Below are positions 44,385-56,743 of a DNA stretch of 64,000 nucleotides, piece after piece; the stretch's first letter is position 1; every line of letters begins with the position of its first letter. Under the pieces are notes generated by a model. That model made no database searches, was not told where the DNA came from, and worked only from the letters and a program-made list of their open reading frames with translations. Source of the DNA: Thelephora terrestris (lineage: Eukaryota; Basidiomycota; Agaricomycetes; Thelephorales; Thelephoraceae); the NCBI GenBank assembly GCA_015956445.1, contig WIUZ02000018.1:62001-126000 (forward strand). Direction: 5' to 3'. Position numbers and translations under genes: made by a program.

Positions 44385-45240
44385 CACCGGCAAAACCGGC
44401 GCTGCTGAGGACGAGCCTGCTCCTGGTGTATCACATCTCACCGGTGGACGACAGCGCAACGAACATCACACATATCATTCACGGAGAAGGCTTTCCAAGT
44501 TCACAAACAGAGTCTCCACGTCCGTTGACATAATATAGTAGGTGACCGGTCACTATCCATCCACATGTTCATCTTCAGCCGCTGAACCCGGGCGGAATGG
44601 GTTTTCCCGCGAGAGCGTTGGCTCCGAGACGAAGGCATAGGTGGGATCCGGCGCAAATCCTGGATTGGCTCACGCCCGCGGGATGATGCGTGGAAGACGG
44701 CCTAAAGAGACCGGAAACCGCTGACCTATCGAGAGCTTTGTACCCACTGTGACTCGAAGGCGTGGCTATCATGTCAATCACAGTGACGCGGTATATATCA
44801 TATGGGCCGACGACTGTGCTTCGTGGAGCTGCCCGTGACTCTGTGATTGTTCAGAAGGGCCTTATGACGGCCTTGACGGGGTGAAGGCAGGATGTGCGGT
44901 TTTTAGGGGTGTGGGACTCGCTGGATGCTTACGAGCCAGACAGACAGGGCTGGGATTATGGATTCGAGATCTGAACACTTCGATATCATTTACAGATCAT
45001 GGAACTTCCGTAACGTCTGGGCGTTGCCTAGTCGTAATGAAAAGGAATCGTTGCTTTTTCAGACCTCCAGCCAACGAAAATGACGACGTAAAGGAACATT
45101 GCCTCTCACGCCGCCGGCTATCGCGATCATGCACGCCCTCCCAAGTTCCCAAACAAGTTGAATTCTACACATGCGCCCTCATGGCACGCGAGAATCTCGA
45201 CTTGAACATTCCTGTAAGAGTCTATTCGGCTGGGCAATTA

Positions 45241-45547
45241 TTGCTGTTCTCACGAAAGTTGGCACGGCGGGTTTTTCCGCTATTTTTTTCGATCGCTCTT
45301 ATACTTTTGCGCCCGCCCTACTCGACGTCCAGCACCTCAACGACTCAACGGACGCGCTCGATTTCCATGGCGTCTTGATGGCCTCGTTGAGGGCTTTCGA
45401 CCAACATTGAGCTTCTCCAGAAATTCCGATCTTGGACTCTCACGACCTTCCAACTTGTTTGGGCTTCACCTCCTCAACGCTTGCGATTCTCGGCTTGGAA
45501 GTGATTCCAACGTCTTTCGGTGAGTGTACACTACATTGTTACATTGA
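45241..45547 (+). repeat. Left terminal inverted repeat
   Basis: The reverse complement lies at about 45948-46254. The outer half is identical between arms; the inner half carries scattered substitutions. Each arm contains an open frame of about 60 codons on the outward-to-inward strand, probably incidental. Confidence 0.8.
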
Positions 45548-45947
45548 TTTTTCAACGATCCGTCATGTTTGCTATAGCCCTGAGTCTGCTGAAACCTCCG
45601 GCAGATACAGGCATCCCGACACAAAACCTAGCTTCCCAGTGACCCCAGTATTACTCCTGGCATCCACAAGGAAGGCATGCATCAGAATTTTCAGACAGTA
45701 CATAATGGTGCGGGTGAAATTGAGACCCCCGGACACAAACCAAGCAAAACCTCTTTTTAGCCAAGATGTTTATTCTGTTATCTGTGGTACATCGTACTGC
45801 TTTGTACTGCTTTGGGACAAGTAATAGATGGGGTTTCTCATAATCTAGACTTCTCTGTGGTCATCTCACAACGACACTTCCGACATGTAGGACTGCCCCC
45901 GTCAAATGATTTCACCGTATTACACAGCATGTCGAAAACGCAGAAAC

Positions 45948-46254
45948 TCAATGTGACAATGTAGTGTACACTCACCTAAAGATGTTGGAATCACTCCCAA
46001 GCCGAGAATCACAAGCGTTGAGGAGATGAAGGCCTAACAAGTTTGAAGGTCGCGAGAGTCCAGGCTCGGAATTTCGGATAAAACTCAATGTTGGTCGAAA
46101 GCCCTCAACGAGGCCATCAAGACGCCATGGAAATCGAGCGCGTCCGTTGAGTCGTTGAGGTGCTGGACGTCGAGTAGGGCGGGCGCAAAAGTATAAGAGC
46201 GATCGAAAAAAATAGCGGAAAAACCCGCCGTGCCAACTTTCGTGAGAACAGCAA
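45948..46254 (-). repeat. Right terminal inverted repeat
   Basis: This is the reverse complement of 45241-45547. A transcript through both arms would fold into a long hairpin with a loop of about 400 nt. Confidence 0.8.
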
Positions 46255-46269
46255 TAATGCACGACAGGT

Positions 46270-46440
46270 GTGTCGGCAGCACCACTTCCAAGCATTCCAC
46301 GCCCTATCATGGGCGGTGGCGGGGGTGCGCTTCGGCCCTCGGGGAGTTCGGTGGTTCCTGTGGGATTATCCGACAAGGTGTTGCAGGAGGAGGGTGCGTA
46401 AGATAGACACTTCCGAATCGAGAGGCGGTAGTGACGGGCG
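46270..46440 (-). pseudogene. BTB/POZ gene remnant, C-terminal part
   Basis: On the minus strand a CNTLSDNPTGTTELPEG segment matches the C-terminal part of agaric BTB proteins (a TLSD-x-TG-x-x-ELP motif). The equivalent lies at about 52960-52900 in the sister unit. The rest of the gene is unrecognisable here. Confidence 0.5.
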
Positions 46441-47842
46441 CTGAGTGGGAGCGTTGGGGTATGTGGGTTTGTGAGGGTTCGTGGATCTAGGACATGTGTA
46501 TCAGCCCCTGTAGGTAGGAGAGAAGAGGAATATATGCGCACGTTGAACAATAGCCACCGTCTGTCAGTGGATACGGAGGCACCTATGCTGAGGGGTGGAA
46601 CTAAACCCTTGTCGCCCGCTCTCATCAGGGCTCGCTGACAGTCCACGTCTCTCCCTTGCTCAATGTTGTTAATCTTCAGGGGGTTACCTCTGACCCATGC
46701 TCGAAATGAGAGTCGGAACCCCTACGGAGGAGACTGAAATCGGCATCTGGTTGCCGCATCACTTTCTTCTGCCATCTTCGTCCCGGTGACGAGAGCAAAA
46801 TAAGCCTCGCCCATGGATAAGTTTCGGATCCTCTTTCACCGGTGCGTGTGAACGCGCGGAACGGTTCCAACTCTCTGCTCGGTGCTGGCATTCCGGAGGG
46901 GGATGAAGAAGGAATGAAATTTTGGACTCTCGATCGCGCGTCTGTTCTGGATGAGATCACCTCTTTCAATTGATCCATCGCCTGCTACTTACTTATCCGG
47001 AAGGTCGGAAACGCCAGACCGGAGCTCATGTGTCCGACCATTGAGCAGTGTTCTGACATTATGGTAAGGTAACGCGGTAGCGGGAGCAGGAACAAGAGCG
47101 GAGATCACGTCTGCTGGGGAAATCTGCCGGAGATGAAGCTGAAGTTCTATCAAAGCTGTGCTCGGAGGGTCGTCCATCAGTGAGTTTCTTTATTCCAATC
47201 CGATTGCTTCGACTGACAGGTAACGGTTTGTACCAACTTCCTTAAAGGTCAAAGCGCTCGGAGGCTAGCACGGATCTTGAGGTCCGTGGTCCTCACGAGT
47301 TTTTCCCGGCCATGATTCCCGAGTTCTGTCATCCGCCGTTGATTGTCTTTCTTCTTCGTATCCTCCATTGCCCAAACACCTACAAACTACGTACTCATTG
47401 GGAATACAATTAATACCAGCGACTAGGAGACGCGCGAGCAAACTACAACCTTCACCACCCTCCGACTCCCTTTCGATTGGTCGTGGAAGTCCGCCGTGGT
47501 GGCCGTGAACACTGGCAGTGCTGCGTAACCATCGCGATTATCAGGCCTCGGACGCTCAAATCCACGATCCGTGCTCAAAAAATGCCGACGAATAGAGGCG
47601 TGAACAAACCCACCATGGCGCAGAAATATGTGTCGACCAGCACGTCCACCCCGTGGTGTTCGGGGTGGACGTCCCGAATAATCCAAAGGAGAACTATCCG
47701 ATTGGCGATTGATATTGGTCCCTTTGAACGTCCAAACGTCACAACCGGAGTTTCTGATGGGAAAGTAGTAGGTGGCCCCCCACGGACTGACGATTTGTGT
47801 TTGACCAAACAAATCCCCCCGCCGTCCTGACAGACCGAAAGG

Positions 47843-47849
47843 TATTTAA
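47843..47849 (+). promoter_or_regulatory. TATA-like box of family X copy gamma
   Basis: TATTTAA lies 97 bp before the ATG, followed by the GGAGGAAGGGACTATTCCTC block shared with the other two copies. Confidence 0.5.
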
Positions 47850-47945
47850 GCCACCGGTATTTTGGAGGAAGGGACTATTCCTCACCTCCTCAACTGACTT
47901 CGTCCATCACTCATCCCTTCACTGCTCTCGTATTTCTCTGCTCTC

Positions 47946-49503
47946 ATGGCTTTTTACCACCACGAAGCCGACTTTAACCACTATCCGACCACCACCCCTG
48001 CAGCTGCACGATTAGACGCGTTCTCGAACCAGTCACTGCCGGCAGCTTACCGGTTCAGTGGCCTAGCTCACGACATCCCCGCAGATCGTTGGGGCATGGC
48101 CGCCCAACAAGGTCCTGCGTTCGGTTCGCAGCCAGGCCTCCCGGGGGGAGCAGGATTTGGTGAGCACCGTTCAAAGGTTTCCTTTAAATCGTGTCTGACG
48201 CGTGGATGTTTAGAATCTGTGGATGAAGCCACATCGTACAATCGGTGGTCCGATGGCCCTTCTCAACCATCTTATGCAAACCACTGTTGGCCCGCGCAGA
48301 GCCAACAGCCGTACCTCGGCCAGGCCGGCTCCTCGGACTGGGGTACCTTCCCCGCCAGAAGCACGATGGCTCCTGGCCCGTCGAGTGTGATCCCTACCCC
48401 CAGTAACGGTAAGATTTTCTTCCTCGCAACTTTAAGGAACCCCATGCTCACCGATCACGAACAGTCCCGCTCCATCACTGGGAGGCAAACCAGAGCGGCC
48501 TCTCGGCCAGCACGTTCGACTGGGTAAGCGCTAGAAATAGATCTCTTTCCGTTCTCTTGTTGACGTCTTATCAAAATAGAACGTGCATCCTACAAACCAG
48601 TCGATGTCTTGTCCGAGCAGGACTGGTCAGAGTTCCACGCGGCGGTTCCAGCCATATGGAACATCTCGTGCTCGGGAACCCGAGCAATGGAACGCGGAAG
48701 CGGGTCCGTCGACCGTCACGCTTCCGCAGACACCGTACGTTGGCTCGCCAACACCAGAACCCACCGGGGGGTTCATACCCGAGACTACGGCCGACGCCGA
48801 AAACGACCAACACATTACAGAAGAAGAGGAGGCGCCGGTAAGTGATTTTTACCGTTCTCATATCCCTCATGTAACTGATTGATCATTTCGGCATCGGAAG
48901 CAGAGGTGCAAGCGCACAAGGCTCCCGAATGGCGAGGGAGTACCCCGCAATGGTCGCAAGAGGGAGCAAGGCGACTTCCACATTTTGTGTGCGTTCGTCC
49001 GAGTTTGGAAGAACCTCACAACGACTCCTACAAATGCCGAGGCACTGACCGGTAAGTACATTCTTCACAAAACGGAATGACGTACCTGACATCGGTTGTG
49101 ATGCAGCGGCATACCAGTACATCAAGACCGTCAGGCCTAAGGTGTACGTATTCCCACGCCTCAAACTGGGCAAAACTGGGCCGTGCCCAGAACACAACAA
49201 GCGCGCCAAGAACGAGTGGGATAGGCGGAATCTGGAGCGCACGATGGCGGGGAAGTTGAGTCGGTACTACCGAGTACCGGGGGATAATATGGCTGTGGTG
49301 CCGCAGGAGGAGGAGATGGTGTGGATGCGTCCAGCCTTGATAAAGGAAGGTGAGGATTAACGTGATCACTCGTCGCGTCAAGGACAATCCGCTTACTTGC
49401 ATTCTTTACAGTTTTGCTGGATCTGGAGGTTCGCTATCCTCCACTGGAACTTTTCAACCCGCCAGGTCCCTTGGCTTCGACGTTGACGGCAGCAGCTTCG
49501 TGA
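47946..49503 (+). CDS. Family X protein (copy gamma), bHLH-like C-terminal part, apparently intact
   Basis: Seven exons: 47946-48159, 48214-48408, 48465-48523, 48580-48837, 48901-49051, 49107-49349, 49412-49503. They give 403 residues in frame. Exons 3-6 have exactly the lengths of copy beta (59, 258, 151, 243 nt). At exon 5 the acceptor of copy beta (ATCAG) is mutated to ATCGG, but the next AG, three bases on, keeps the frame. Domain plan is as in copy beta: Pro/Ser/Gln-rich N-terminus, acidic EEEEAP, basic QRCKRTR patch, then EW-D-RRN-x-ER followed by LSRYYRVPGDN and, after the last intron, LLDLEVRYPP. The His found at the bHLH-like position in beta is replaced, since this copy has an extra NKR before the helix. 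Function unknown; a DNA-binding role is inference. Confidence 0.7.
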
Positions 49504-51240
49504 ATAGATACCCAGACAGTTGTATTAATTATCTCACCGTGTACTTTTATTCGGTTTTTCTTGCTTTCTCCTGGACTTTCTACTTTTCGTCTGATCAGCG
49601 CATGGGTTGGGGTGTGATCGATGAGACTACACGATATTTATAAGGCGACGCGGCCTTTCAGAATAGGTACAAGTGTCTGAATGAAACTACCTCGGCTTGC
49701 ATCGAGCCAAAAACGCGATCATAACTGCCATTCGCGATGCCAGAGGGCATGCGTAAATCTGTCAAAGGACGTGAATGGCCACAAAACGATCGCCCTTGTC
49801 CCGAGGGTCGCAGTGGGTGTATTCCGGTGACGTACGGGACAGCTTGACCATCTCGAGCACAAAGGAATCGGATGCAAACGGTGGGGGTTGAAAGAGATGA
49901 TTATCTGCGTGGGAAACGGCCAATTTTTGTGAATGAATGGTATGAGAATCGGAGTTTCCCGATGCCTCGGAGGCGTCCGCGTTGCGAAAGGCTGTCTCTC
50001 CGCTGGTCAGCCGCCACCCTCTGGATATCTGATAAGTAGAATCGTGGAGATTTGAACGGGCCGTTTGGCACGCCTCATCTGTTCCGCATAACCTATGACC
50101 CGTGGAATCCTGGATCGTAGCTTCCACGCATGTTGCGTTTGGTAATTCGGGACGGGGTTGAGAGGGATGGCTGTGTAGCCTTCTTGTCAAGCGGAACTTC
50201 CGCTGTTTGGGACCGCTAGGTTGCATCGAGAGCCGGGGAACTACCGCGCAGTGGCAGAAACTTGATAGGTATCGGTCCGTTGTTTTAGGAGTAGGGATGT
50301 ACGATATCGCTCGGTGTTCTCCTTTGGAGTAAGCTGCGGAGTTTTCAGCCCTAATAGCGTTGGCATTGGTGAACGTTCCGTATCTCGAATCCGTGCACCC
50401 AGTATCCTGGTCCGCTCCGCTCCCAGGCGAAAGACACGAAGTATCGACGTCGCCGAGTGAAATTTGGGCTTGTCGGTGCGGGATCGCTTTCGGAAAGCTG
50501 TCACGTCTGCCCGGTTACGTATCAGCTTCACAAGCAATCTTTCTGTGTTAGACAGAGGGAGATAGACAATGAGGGTGTTCCGGAAACCCGTGCGATGGAG
50601 AACCAAAAGACTGAGAACGGAGAATAGCACGTCGGGTGACACCCCAGCCAAATAACCGATATTACTCCAGCAAGTTTTGAACACCGCACAACTTGAGGGG
50701 GGACACGAGTTGTCTAGCCCTTGGAATTGATCGTCCTACTAATAGTAGCTGCCAGCTGCTCGATCAGGCAGGCGAATGTTTGGCAAGAGCTTGCGAACCA
50801 AACAACGTTCCGGGAAACTCCTCGCTTTGGCCGTTGAGACCACGAGTACCTGCTCGCCTCAGACACACGCGGCAACGGTCTCCCTGCTGTTCAAGTCTTC
50901 AGCTCCAATCCCCATCGACTGTCAGCTCGTACTTCGGAACTCTCCGTTCAAATCGACTCTACCGGAAGCTTTGGGAGGCACGGAGACTGAGGATCGAAGA
51001 CACAGAAGCGATGCATATTGCTCTATACTTCATGGATGCTCGGGTTGACTTTCAACGGTCAGACTTCAAGCTATGTTCTATGGGAAGGGTTGGGACGGCG
51101 TTGGGCCGGACTGCCCTGCGATCATTGTTGACCAAGGCCTGCATGAATGATTTGCGAGAAGCATGTAAGTCGAACAGGTCTATCGTCCGGGTTTTGTTTC
51201 CCTCCTTTTGTGCTTTTGTCTGATACATTTTGTAGTATGG
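49504..51240. other. Repeat-unit 3' flank, no gene
   Basis: This part of unit gamma is homologous to 56744-58130 in the sister unit and, inverted, to about 13630-14650. Frames on either strand are not conserved between the copies, so I regard it as non-coding. Confidence 0.5.
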
Positions 51241-52849
51241 TGTGACTTCGGCCCGACTCATCCCAAAAGACCTATGGAAGGTGCTCACGCGTACTAGCTC
51301 CCAGTACCGCGGAGGTCAGACCTGCTTCTGACGTATCGCCTTGCATCGGTTGCAGGCGAAAACATAACGAACATCACTCATATCGCTCGAGGGGAGGCAA
51401 GACATCTACATCCATGGGTTCATGAGTAGGGCTAACGCGTCCGTCGATGTGAAACAGGGACGGTTATGGTTTCTATACATTTGGACTTGTCTGCACCACG
51501 GCCCCCCTGGAGCGTTCATCTCCTCCTACCGAACCCGGACTGCGCAAGTTCTCCCGTTGAAACATGGGCTCATGGATGGGAGGCTGAGCAACCCCGAATT
51601 GGTTCACGCTCACGAGATAGGGCATGAAATGCGATCATCGCAACATCTAATTTGGGCCATCTAAGTCTTTACGGAAAAGGTTTGGTGATCACGACTCGCA
51701 AGCCCCTTCCGCCAAGTCTTATCTTTCGTTGTAGTTCGACTCGTCCGCGCAGACTCATCACAGAACATTCTTGAACTTGTCAAAACCCGAAGGCGTAAAA
51801 GCGCTTCGCGGATGTGGACGCGGTCTATTCTTCTGGCGAATCCCGCAATGAACTCCGTTTAGGGTGCTTTTGCTCGGCAGGCACCTACTACGACTATGCC
51901 TCCTCAATTATTCGACCCTCGTGAGCTGCACGAGTGAGCATGCTACAATTGACCATAAAAATGAACTACACCCTACCTCTACGGCCGACCTGGATTGCTG
52001 AAGTTATCCCACTCGGTCAACAGTTTCGGAACACCGACACTCTCGACATTCCGAAAGTGGTTCCTCATTTCTTCACCGGACGGCTTACAGTGCCTACCTA
52101 TGGGTTGCTCGTGAACCCATGGTCAAGCCAATTCCTCTGGTGTCGACGCTCCTAACTGATTCGGTGACCCGTGCCAGTGAAATTATAAACCAACGTTGAC
52201 CCACGATCGGAGCCTGCAGGGTATTGGGCGATTGACAATTGTGCTTCACGGAGCTGTCCAAGACTCACTGAACGCTTGTGATCCTGACAGAGCGGACAGG
52301 GGTGAGAAATAGTGGATGCTTCTGCAGAAGAACGGAGGGTATCTCATCTGCGGGATCGAGAAACCGTGTCTTGGATGCACTCCGGTCTTTCCCACGATTT
52401 CGGGCTTGGACACAGTAGAGATACTGGTGGAGGCCGCCGTTTCACGCGGGGGACGCGGTCTGCCGAAAAGATGCAACGCGCCTGGATTATCTATTCAAGT
52501 TGTGAACATACATCTTAACAGATCACCGACCCCCGCGATGGCCGTGTGCTACATAGTAGAGAAATGATAGCTCCTTTCACCTACCTCCTGTGGCGGGAAC
52601 GCTCCAGGTGTAATAAACTACCCGCCAGCGAAATGAAAACGCGAACGAACATTCCGAAGAAGCTCATCTTACGCCGGGTGACGTGGCCATCCACCCCCTC
52701 TAAAGTTCCTAAACGCGTTGAATCCGACACATGTGCCTTCGCGTGACGTGGTGACCACAATTTGAACGTCGTTCCACAAATGGCTTGTACGGCGGGGCAG
52801 TTAATGCGCAAGGGGTGTCCGGTTCAAAGTTTGACGACTTGCGCTAACA

Positions 52850-53340
52850 CTTCCAAGTATTTCGTGCACTGTCTTCCGTGGTGGCGGGGTCATGCCTCAA
52901 ACCTTTTGGAAGTTCGGCGGTCCCTGTGGGACTGTCCGACAAGGTGTAGCAGGAGGATGATTCCGCAAGATCGGCAATCCCGAAACGAGAAGCGGTAGCG
53001 TAGCTGCGAAAAAACTGACCCGTGAAAGGGTATTGTATCCAGCACATCCGCAGGCTATATTTTGTTTCCGACGGATCTTTCTTGGATTCTGAGGTCGATG
53101 TGGTGGGCTGGGGGGACAGAACGTTACTGTAGGCACGGGCAAGGAGAGGAGGAAGCGGCTTTTGGACCTGTCGGAAAGTTTCGATCAGGAGGACCGATAG
53201 CTTCCATCTGCGTCGGGAGCGATAAGCTTTTGTCGTCCAGCATTGTGGCTCCCCGCTGTGGGTTGTAGGCGGAGAGATCGATGGCGGCCCGAAAATTCGA
53301 GAGATGAAGCGGAGGCAATGTCTCCTCAAACACTTTGAAA
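52850..53340 (-). pseudogene. BTB/POZ pseudogene in repeat unit delta
   Basis: Read on the minus strand, pieces appear in order but in different frames: AYNPQRGATMLDDK (about 53265-53225), LSPQPTTSTSESKKDPSE, ATASRFGIADLAE and TLSDSPTGTAELPKG. These are the start, the linker and the C-terminal part of a BTB protein. The central BTB strands are missing or unrecognisable. It is oriented away from the family X gene, as in the other repeat copies. Confidence 0.55.
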
Positions 53341-55183
53341 TCGAAGTCGGTCCTGTGGCCGTCAGAGTATTGGAGATTCGGTCTAACAGTTCATGTCCGC
53401 AGAGCTGTCGAAGGAGCTGAGGTGACTGTCTTTCCTCACCTGGTGACGAAATATCTATATCTCCGGTGAAGGATAACGAACGAGGTTCGGGGCTCACGTT
53501 CGTTTCGGTAAACTAGTTTTCTGCGAGTGTTGTTCTTCATAGCCCACGGGGGGATGGGAGGTCGCAGATGGTAGGCCGTACGTGAGAAAAACATTCGAAG
53601 GCATCCGTTCCATTTGAGTGAGAGTTATGGGATATGAAGGTTCGTCAGCGTGCCAAGTATGGATCAGTTCCAGCAGTCAGGGGAGAAGGGGGATGCATCC
53701 GCACGATAAACATCTGGCATCACCGGTCAGCAAAGGTGACCGTATCACATTCCTCCTCAGCTTTTCTGATTAGGCCTCATTTCTTCATCGCTCAATATCG
53801 ACGACTCCCAGAGAAGATCCGTCTGATTCCCGCTGACTTCCCCTGAGAATTCCTCCGATTCCTCCGCGAAATCAGCCCCAAAGCCCCCGCTGAGGGATTT
53901 GGAACCGGCCCCTGGTTGTGCGTTTTCATCTACCATCGCGGTCTGCGTCCCCGAATCCGAGGGCAGAATAGCTGGAGTGGAGTAAATTTCACCAATGAAT
54001 GACCGTAACATTGATCGAGTCCGAGTTCGCTTTCAGTGGTGCTCGTGTGTGTGTGTTCCCTTGTCGTTGTCTTTTTGAACAGGTTTCCTTGCTACACCGT
54101 CTAGATCCTCTAGCATCGTCAAGAGTTTCCAGATCCTTTAGCGGTCGCAAGAACGGAGTGCATGAGTACCAGCACCGGCACCGTGGGAGACGACGAGAAG
54201 GGGAATGACTTTCGATTGCGCGTCTGTACACGGCGATCCAACGGCGATCTCTCTTTCAATTGATCCACTGCTTCTTTGAAAGGTCGGAACAGCCAGACCA
54301 GAGCAGACGAGTCCGACTATTGGGAAATGTTCTGATATTCTGGTAAAATAAGTAACGTGTTTCAGGGCGGTAGCGGGAGCAGAAACAAAGGGAGAGGCCA
54401 TGTATGCCGGAGCAAACTGCCAGAGATTCTAACAAACCTATGTTTACGGGTCGTCCGCCAAATGATTTTTTCTATTCCAACCTAAATTCTTTGATTGACA
54501 GGTGACCAGTGACGGTTTGTACCAACGTCCCGAAGATCGAAGCGCTCGGAAGCTGGCACGGATCTCGAAGTCCATGGTCCCCTCGCCCGCCGCCACTCTC
54601 GAGATCCACTTCTGGTTTAATCCCTTCCTCGCGTTCTCTTTGCCCCGACACCTACTACAAACTACGTACTTACTTGGAATATAATCCATACCAGCGACTG
54701 GGAAACGCGCGAGCAAACTGCAGCTTTTACCACCTCCCTTTCGATTAGTCCTTGGAAGTCCGCCGTGGTGACCGTGAACTGACAATGCTGCGTAACCATC
54801 GCGATTATCAGACCTCGAACGCTCGAATCCACGATCCGTGGTAAAAAAAATGCCGACAAATAGAAGCGTGAACAAACCCCCCATGGTGCACATGTGTCGA
54901 CCAGCACGTCCACCCCGTGTCGTTCGGGGTGGACGTCCCGAATAATCCAAAGGAGAACTATCCGATTGGCGATTGATATTGGTCCGGAGTTTCTGAATGG
55001 AAAGTAGTAGGTGGCCCCCCACGGACTGAAAATGTGTCTTTGATCAAACGAATCCCCTCGCCATCCTAACAGACCGAAAGGCATTTAAGCCACAGGTGTT
55101 TTGGAGGAAGGGACTATTCCTCACCTCCTCAACTCACTTTATCCACCGCTCATCTCTTCACTTCCCCAAACTTGACTTTCTCC

Positions 55184-56743
55184 ATGGCTTACTATGATCA
55201 TCTCAACAACTTCAACCCCCGTCCCACCACGTCTGCTGCTGGGGCATTTAGCGAACTCCCGTTCGGGAACCAACTACAAGCCACAAACCTATACGACCGC
55301 CAAGCTCACGACACCTTCGCCGAACGTTGGGGCATGGCCGCACAGGAAGGTCCCACGGTCGGCCCACAAACAAGCCGCCTCGAGACGGCAGGGCCCAGCG
55401 AGTGCCACCGCCATCTTTTCCCCAATTCGTGCCTGACGTGTGAGTCTTGAGATTCGGTGGCTGAAGTCACACCGTACGGCAGGGGGTTCGGTGGCTCTTC
55501 CCAGCTATCATTCAAAAACCACTGTTGGCCCGCGAGGGGCCACCAACCCCACCTCGTCCTGGGCGGTTTCTCGGACTGGGATGCCTCCCCTGCCAGAAGC
55601 ACGATGACTCCCGGCCCGTCCACTACGTTCCCCGTCCCCAGTATCGGTAAGAATTTCTTTGTGTCACAACTTTGAGGAACCGAATGCTCACCGATCACGA
55701 ACAGCCCCGCTCCAACACTGGGGGGAAAACCAGAGCGGCCCCTCGACCAGCGTGTTTGACTTGGTAAGTGCTGTAACCGGATCTCTTTCTATCATTTTGT
55801 TGACCCCTTTCAAAATTAGAACGCGCATACGTCAATCCAGTCGCTGTCTGGTCTGAGCAGGACTGACCAGAAATCCACACATCGGTTCCAGCCTTACGGA
55901 ACATATCATGCTCGGGAGACCGAGCGATGGAACGCGGAAGCGGGTCCATCCACCTTCACGCTTCCGCATGTACCATATGTTGGTTCGCCAACACCAGAAC
56001 CCACCGGGGGGTTAATAACCGAGACTACGGCTGACGCCGAAACGGAACAACAAATTACAGAAGAAGAGGAGGCGCCGGTAAGTGATTTTTACCGTTCTCA
56101 TATCCCTCATGTAACTGATTGATCATTTCGGCATCGGAAGCAGAGGTGCAAGCGCAAGAGGCTCCCGAATGGCGAGGGAGTACCCCGTGGAGGTCGCAAA
56201 AGGGAGCAAGGCGACTTCCACAAGTTGTGTGCGTTCGTCCGAGTATGGAAGAACCTCACAACAACTCCCACTAATGCCGAGGCACTGACCGGTAAGTACA
56301 TTCCTCGCGAAACGAAGTGACGTACCTGACATCGGTTGTGATGCGGCGGCATACCAGTACATCAAGACCGTCAAGCCAAAGGTGTATGTATACCCACGCC
56401 TCAAACTGGGCAAAGCCGGGCCGTGCCCAGAACACAACAAGCGTGCCAAGAACGAGTGGGAGAAGCGGAATCTGGAGCGCACGACGGCGGGGAAGTTGAG
56501 CCGGTACTACCGAGTACCGGGGGACAATATGGCTGTGGTGCCGCAGGAGGAGGAGATGGTGTGGATCCGTCCGGCCTTGATAAGGGAAGGTGAGGATTAA
56601 TGTGATCACTCGTCGCGTCAACGACAATCCGCTTACTTGCATTCGTTACAGTCTTGCTGGATCTGGAAGTTCGCTATCCTCCCCCAGAACTTTTCAACCC
56701 GCCAGGTCCCTTGGCTTCGACGTCAACTGCGACAAATACATAG
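55184..56743 (+). pseudogene. Family X gene (copy delta) with damaged splice sites
   Basis: The exon plan equals copy gamma: 55184-55397, 55452-55646, 55705-55763, 55820-56077, 56141-56291, 56347-56589, 56652-56743. Lengths are identical and no stops occur within exons. Two splice sites have changed. Intron 1 has GC instead of GT at the donor (GCGAGT, which can still work). Intron 5 has lost its AG acceptor (ATGCAG to ATGCGG). The next AG would put exon 6 out of frame, and retention of intron 5 meets a stop at once, so the conserved C-terminal region would be lost. I therefore call it a recent pseudogene. A TATA-like TTTAAG box and the GGAAGGGACTATTCC block are still present upstream. Confidence 0.7.

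Larger units (their letters stand above)
45241..46254. mobile_element. 1,014-bp long-TIR element with TA target duplications
   Basis: The element begins TTGCTGTTCTCACGAAAG and ends with its reverse complement. It is flanked on both sides by TA (45239-45240 and 46255-46256). Its terminal inverted repeats are about 307 bp each; the outer ~175 bp are identical as far as I can read and the inner part differs at a modest number of positions. The central ~400 bp encode no transposase. The corresponding place in the sister repeat (about 52802) has a single TA and no insertion, an empty site. TA duplications fit Tc1/mariner-type mobilisation; this is a non-autonomous foldback-type derivative. Confidence 0.8.
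44385..51230 (+). repeat. Repeat unit gamma (BTB debris plus family X gene)
   Basis: This is a direct repeat of 51240-58130. Matching landmarks include the AACGAACATCACACATATC block (44463 versus 51369), the CTTCGTGGAGCTGCC block (44818 versus 52243), the BTB remnant, the family X gene (offset about 7,240 bp) and the CAGCTGCTCGATCAGGCAGG block (50753 versus 57918). It differs by having a 1,014-bp element inserted and by several hundred bases of indels. Boundaries are approximate. Confidence 0.6.

Noticed and set aside
45171-45410. 79-codon frame and its identical minus-strand twin (46085-46300) as genes
   Set aside because: They lie in the two arms of the long-TIR element, so their identity follows from the inverted repeat and not from coding function.
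47423-47812. Minus-strand frame of 129 codons upstream of family X copy gamma
   Set aside because: The matching region in the other copies is kept at DNA level, but the frame is not kept in a consistent way. I treat it as promoter or repeat DNA rather than a divergent gene.
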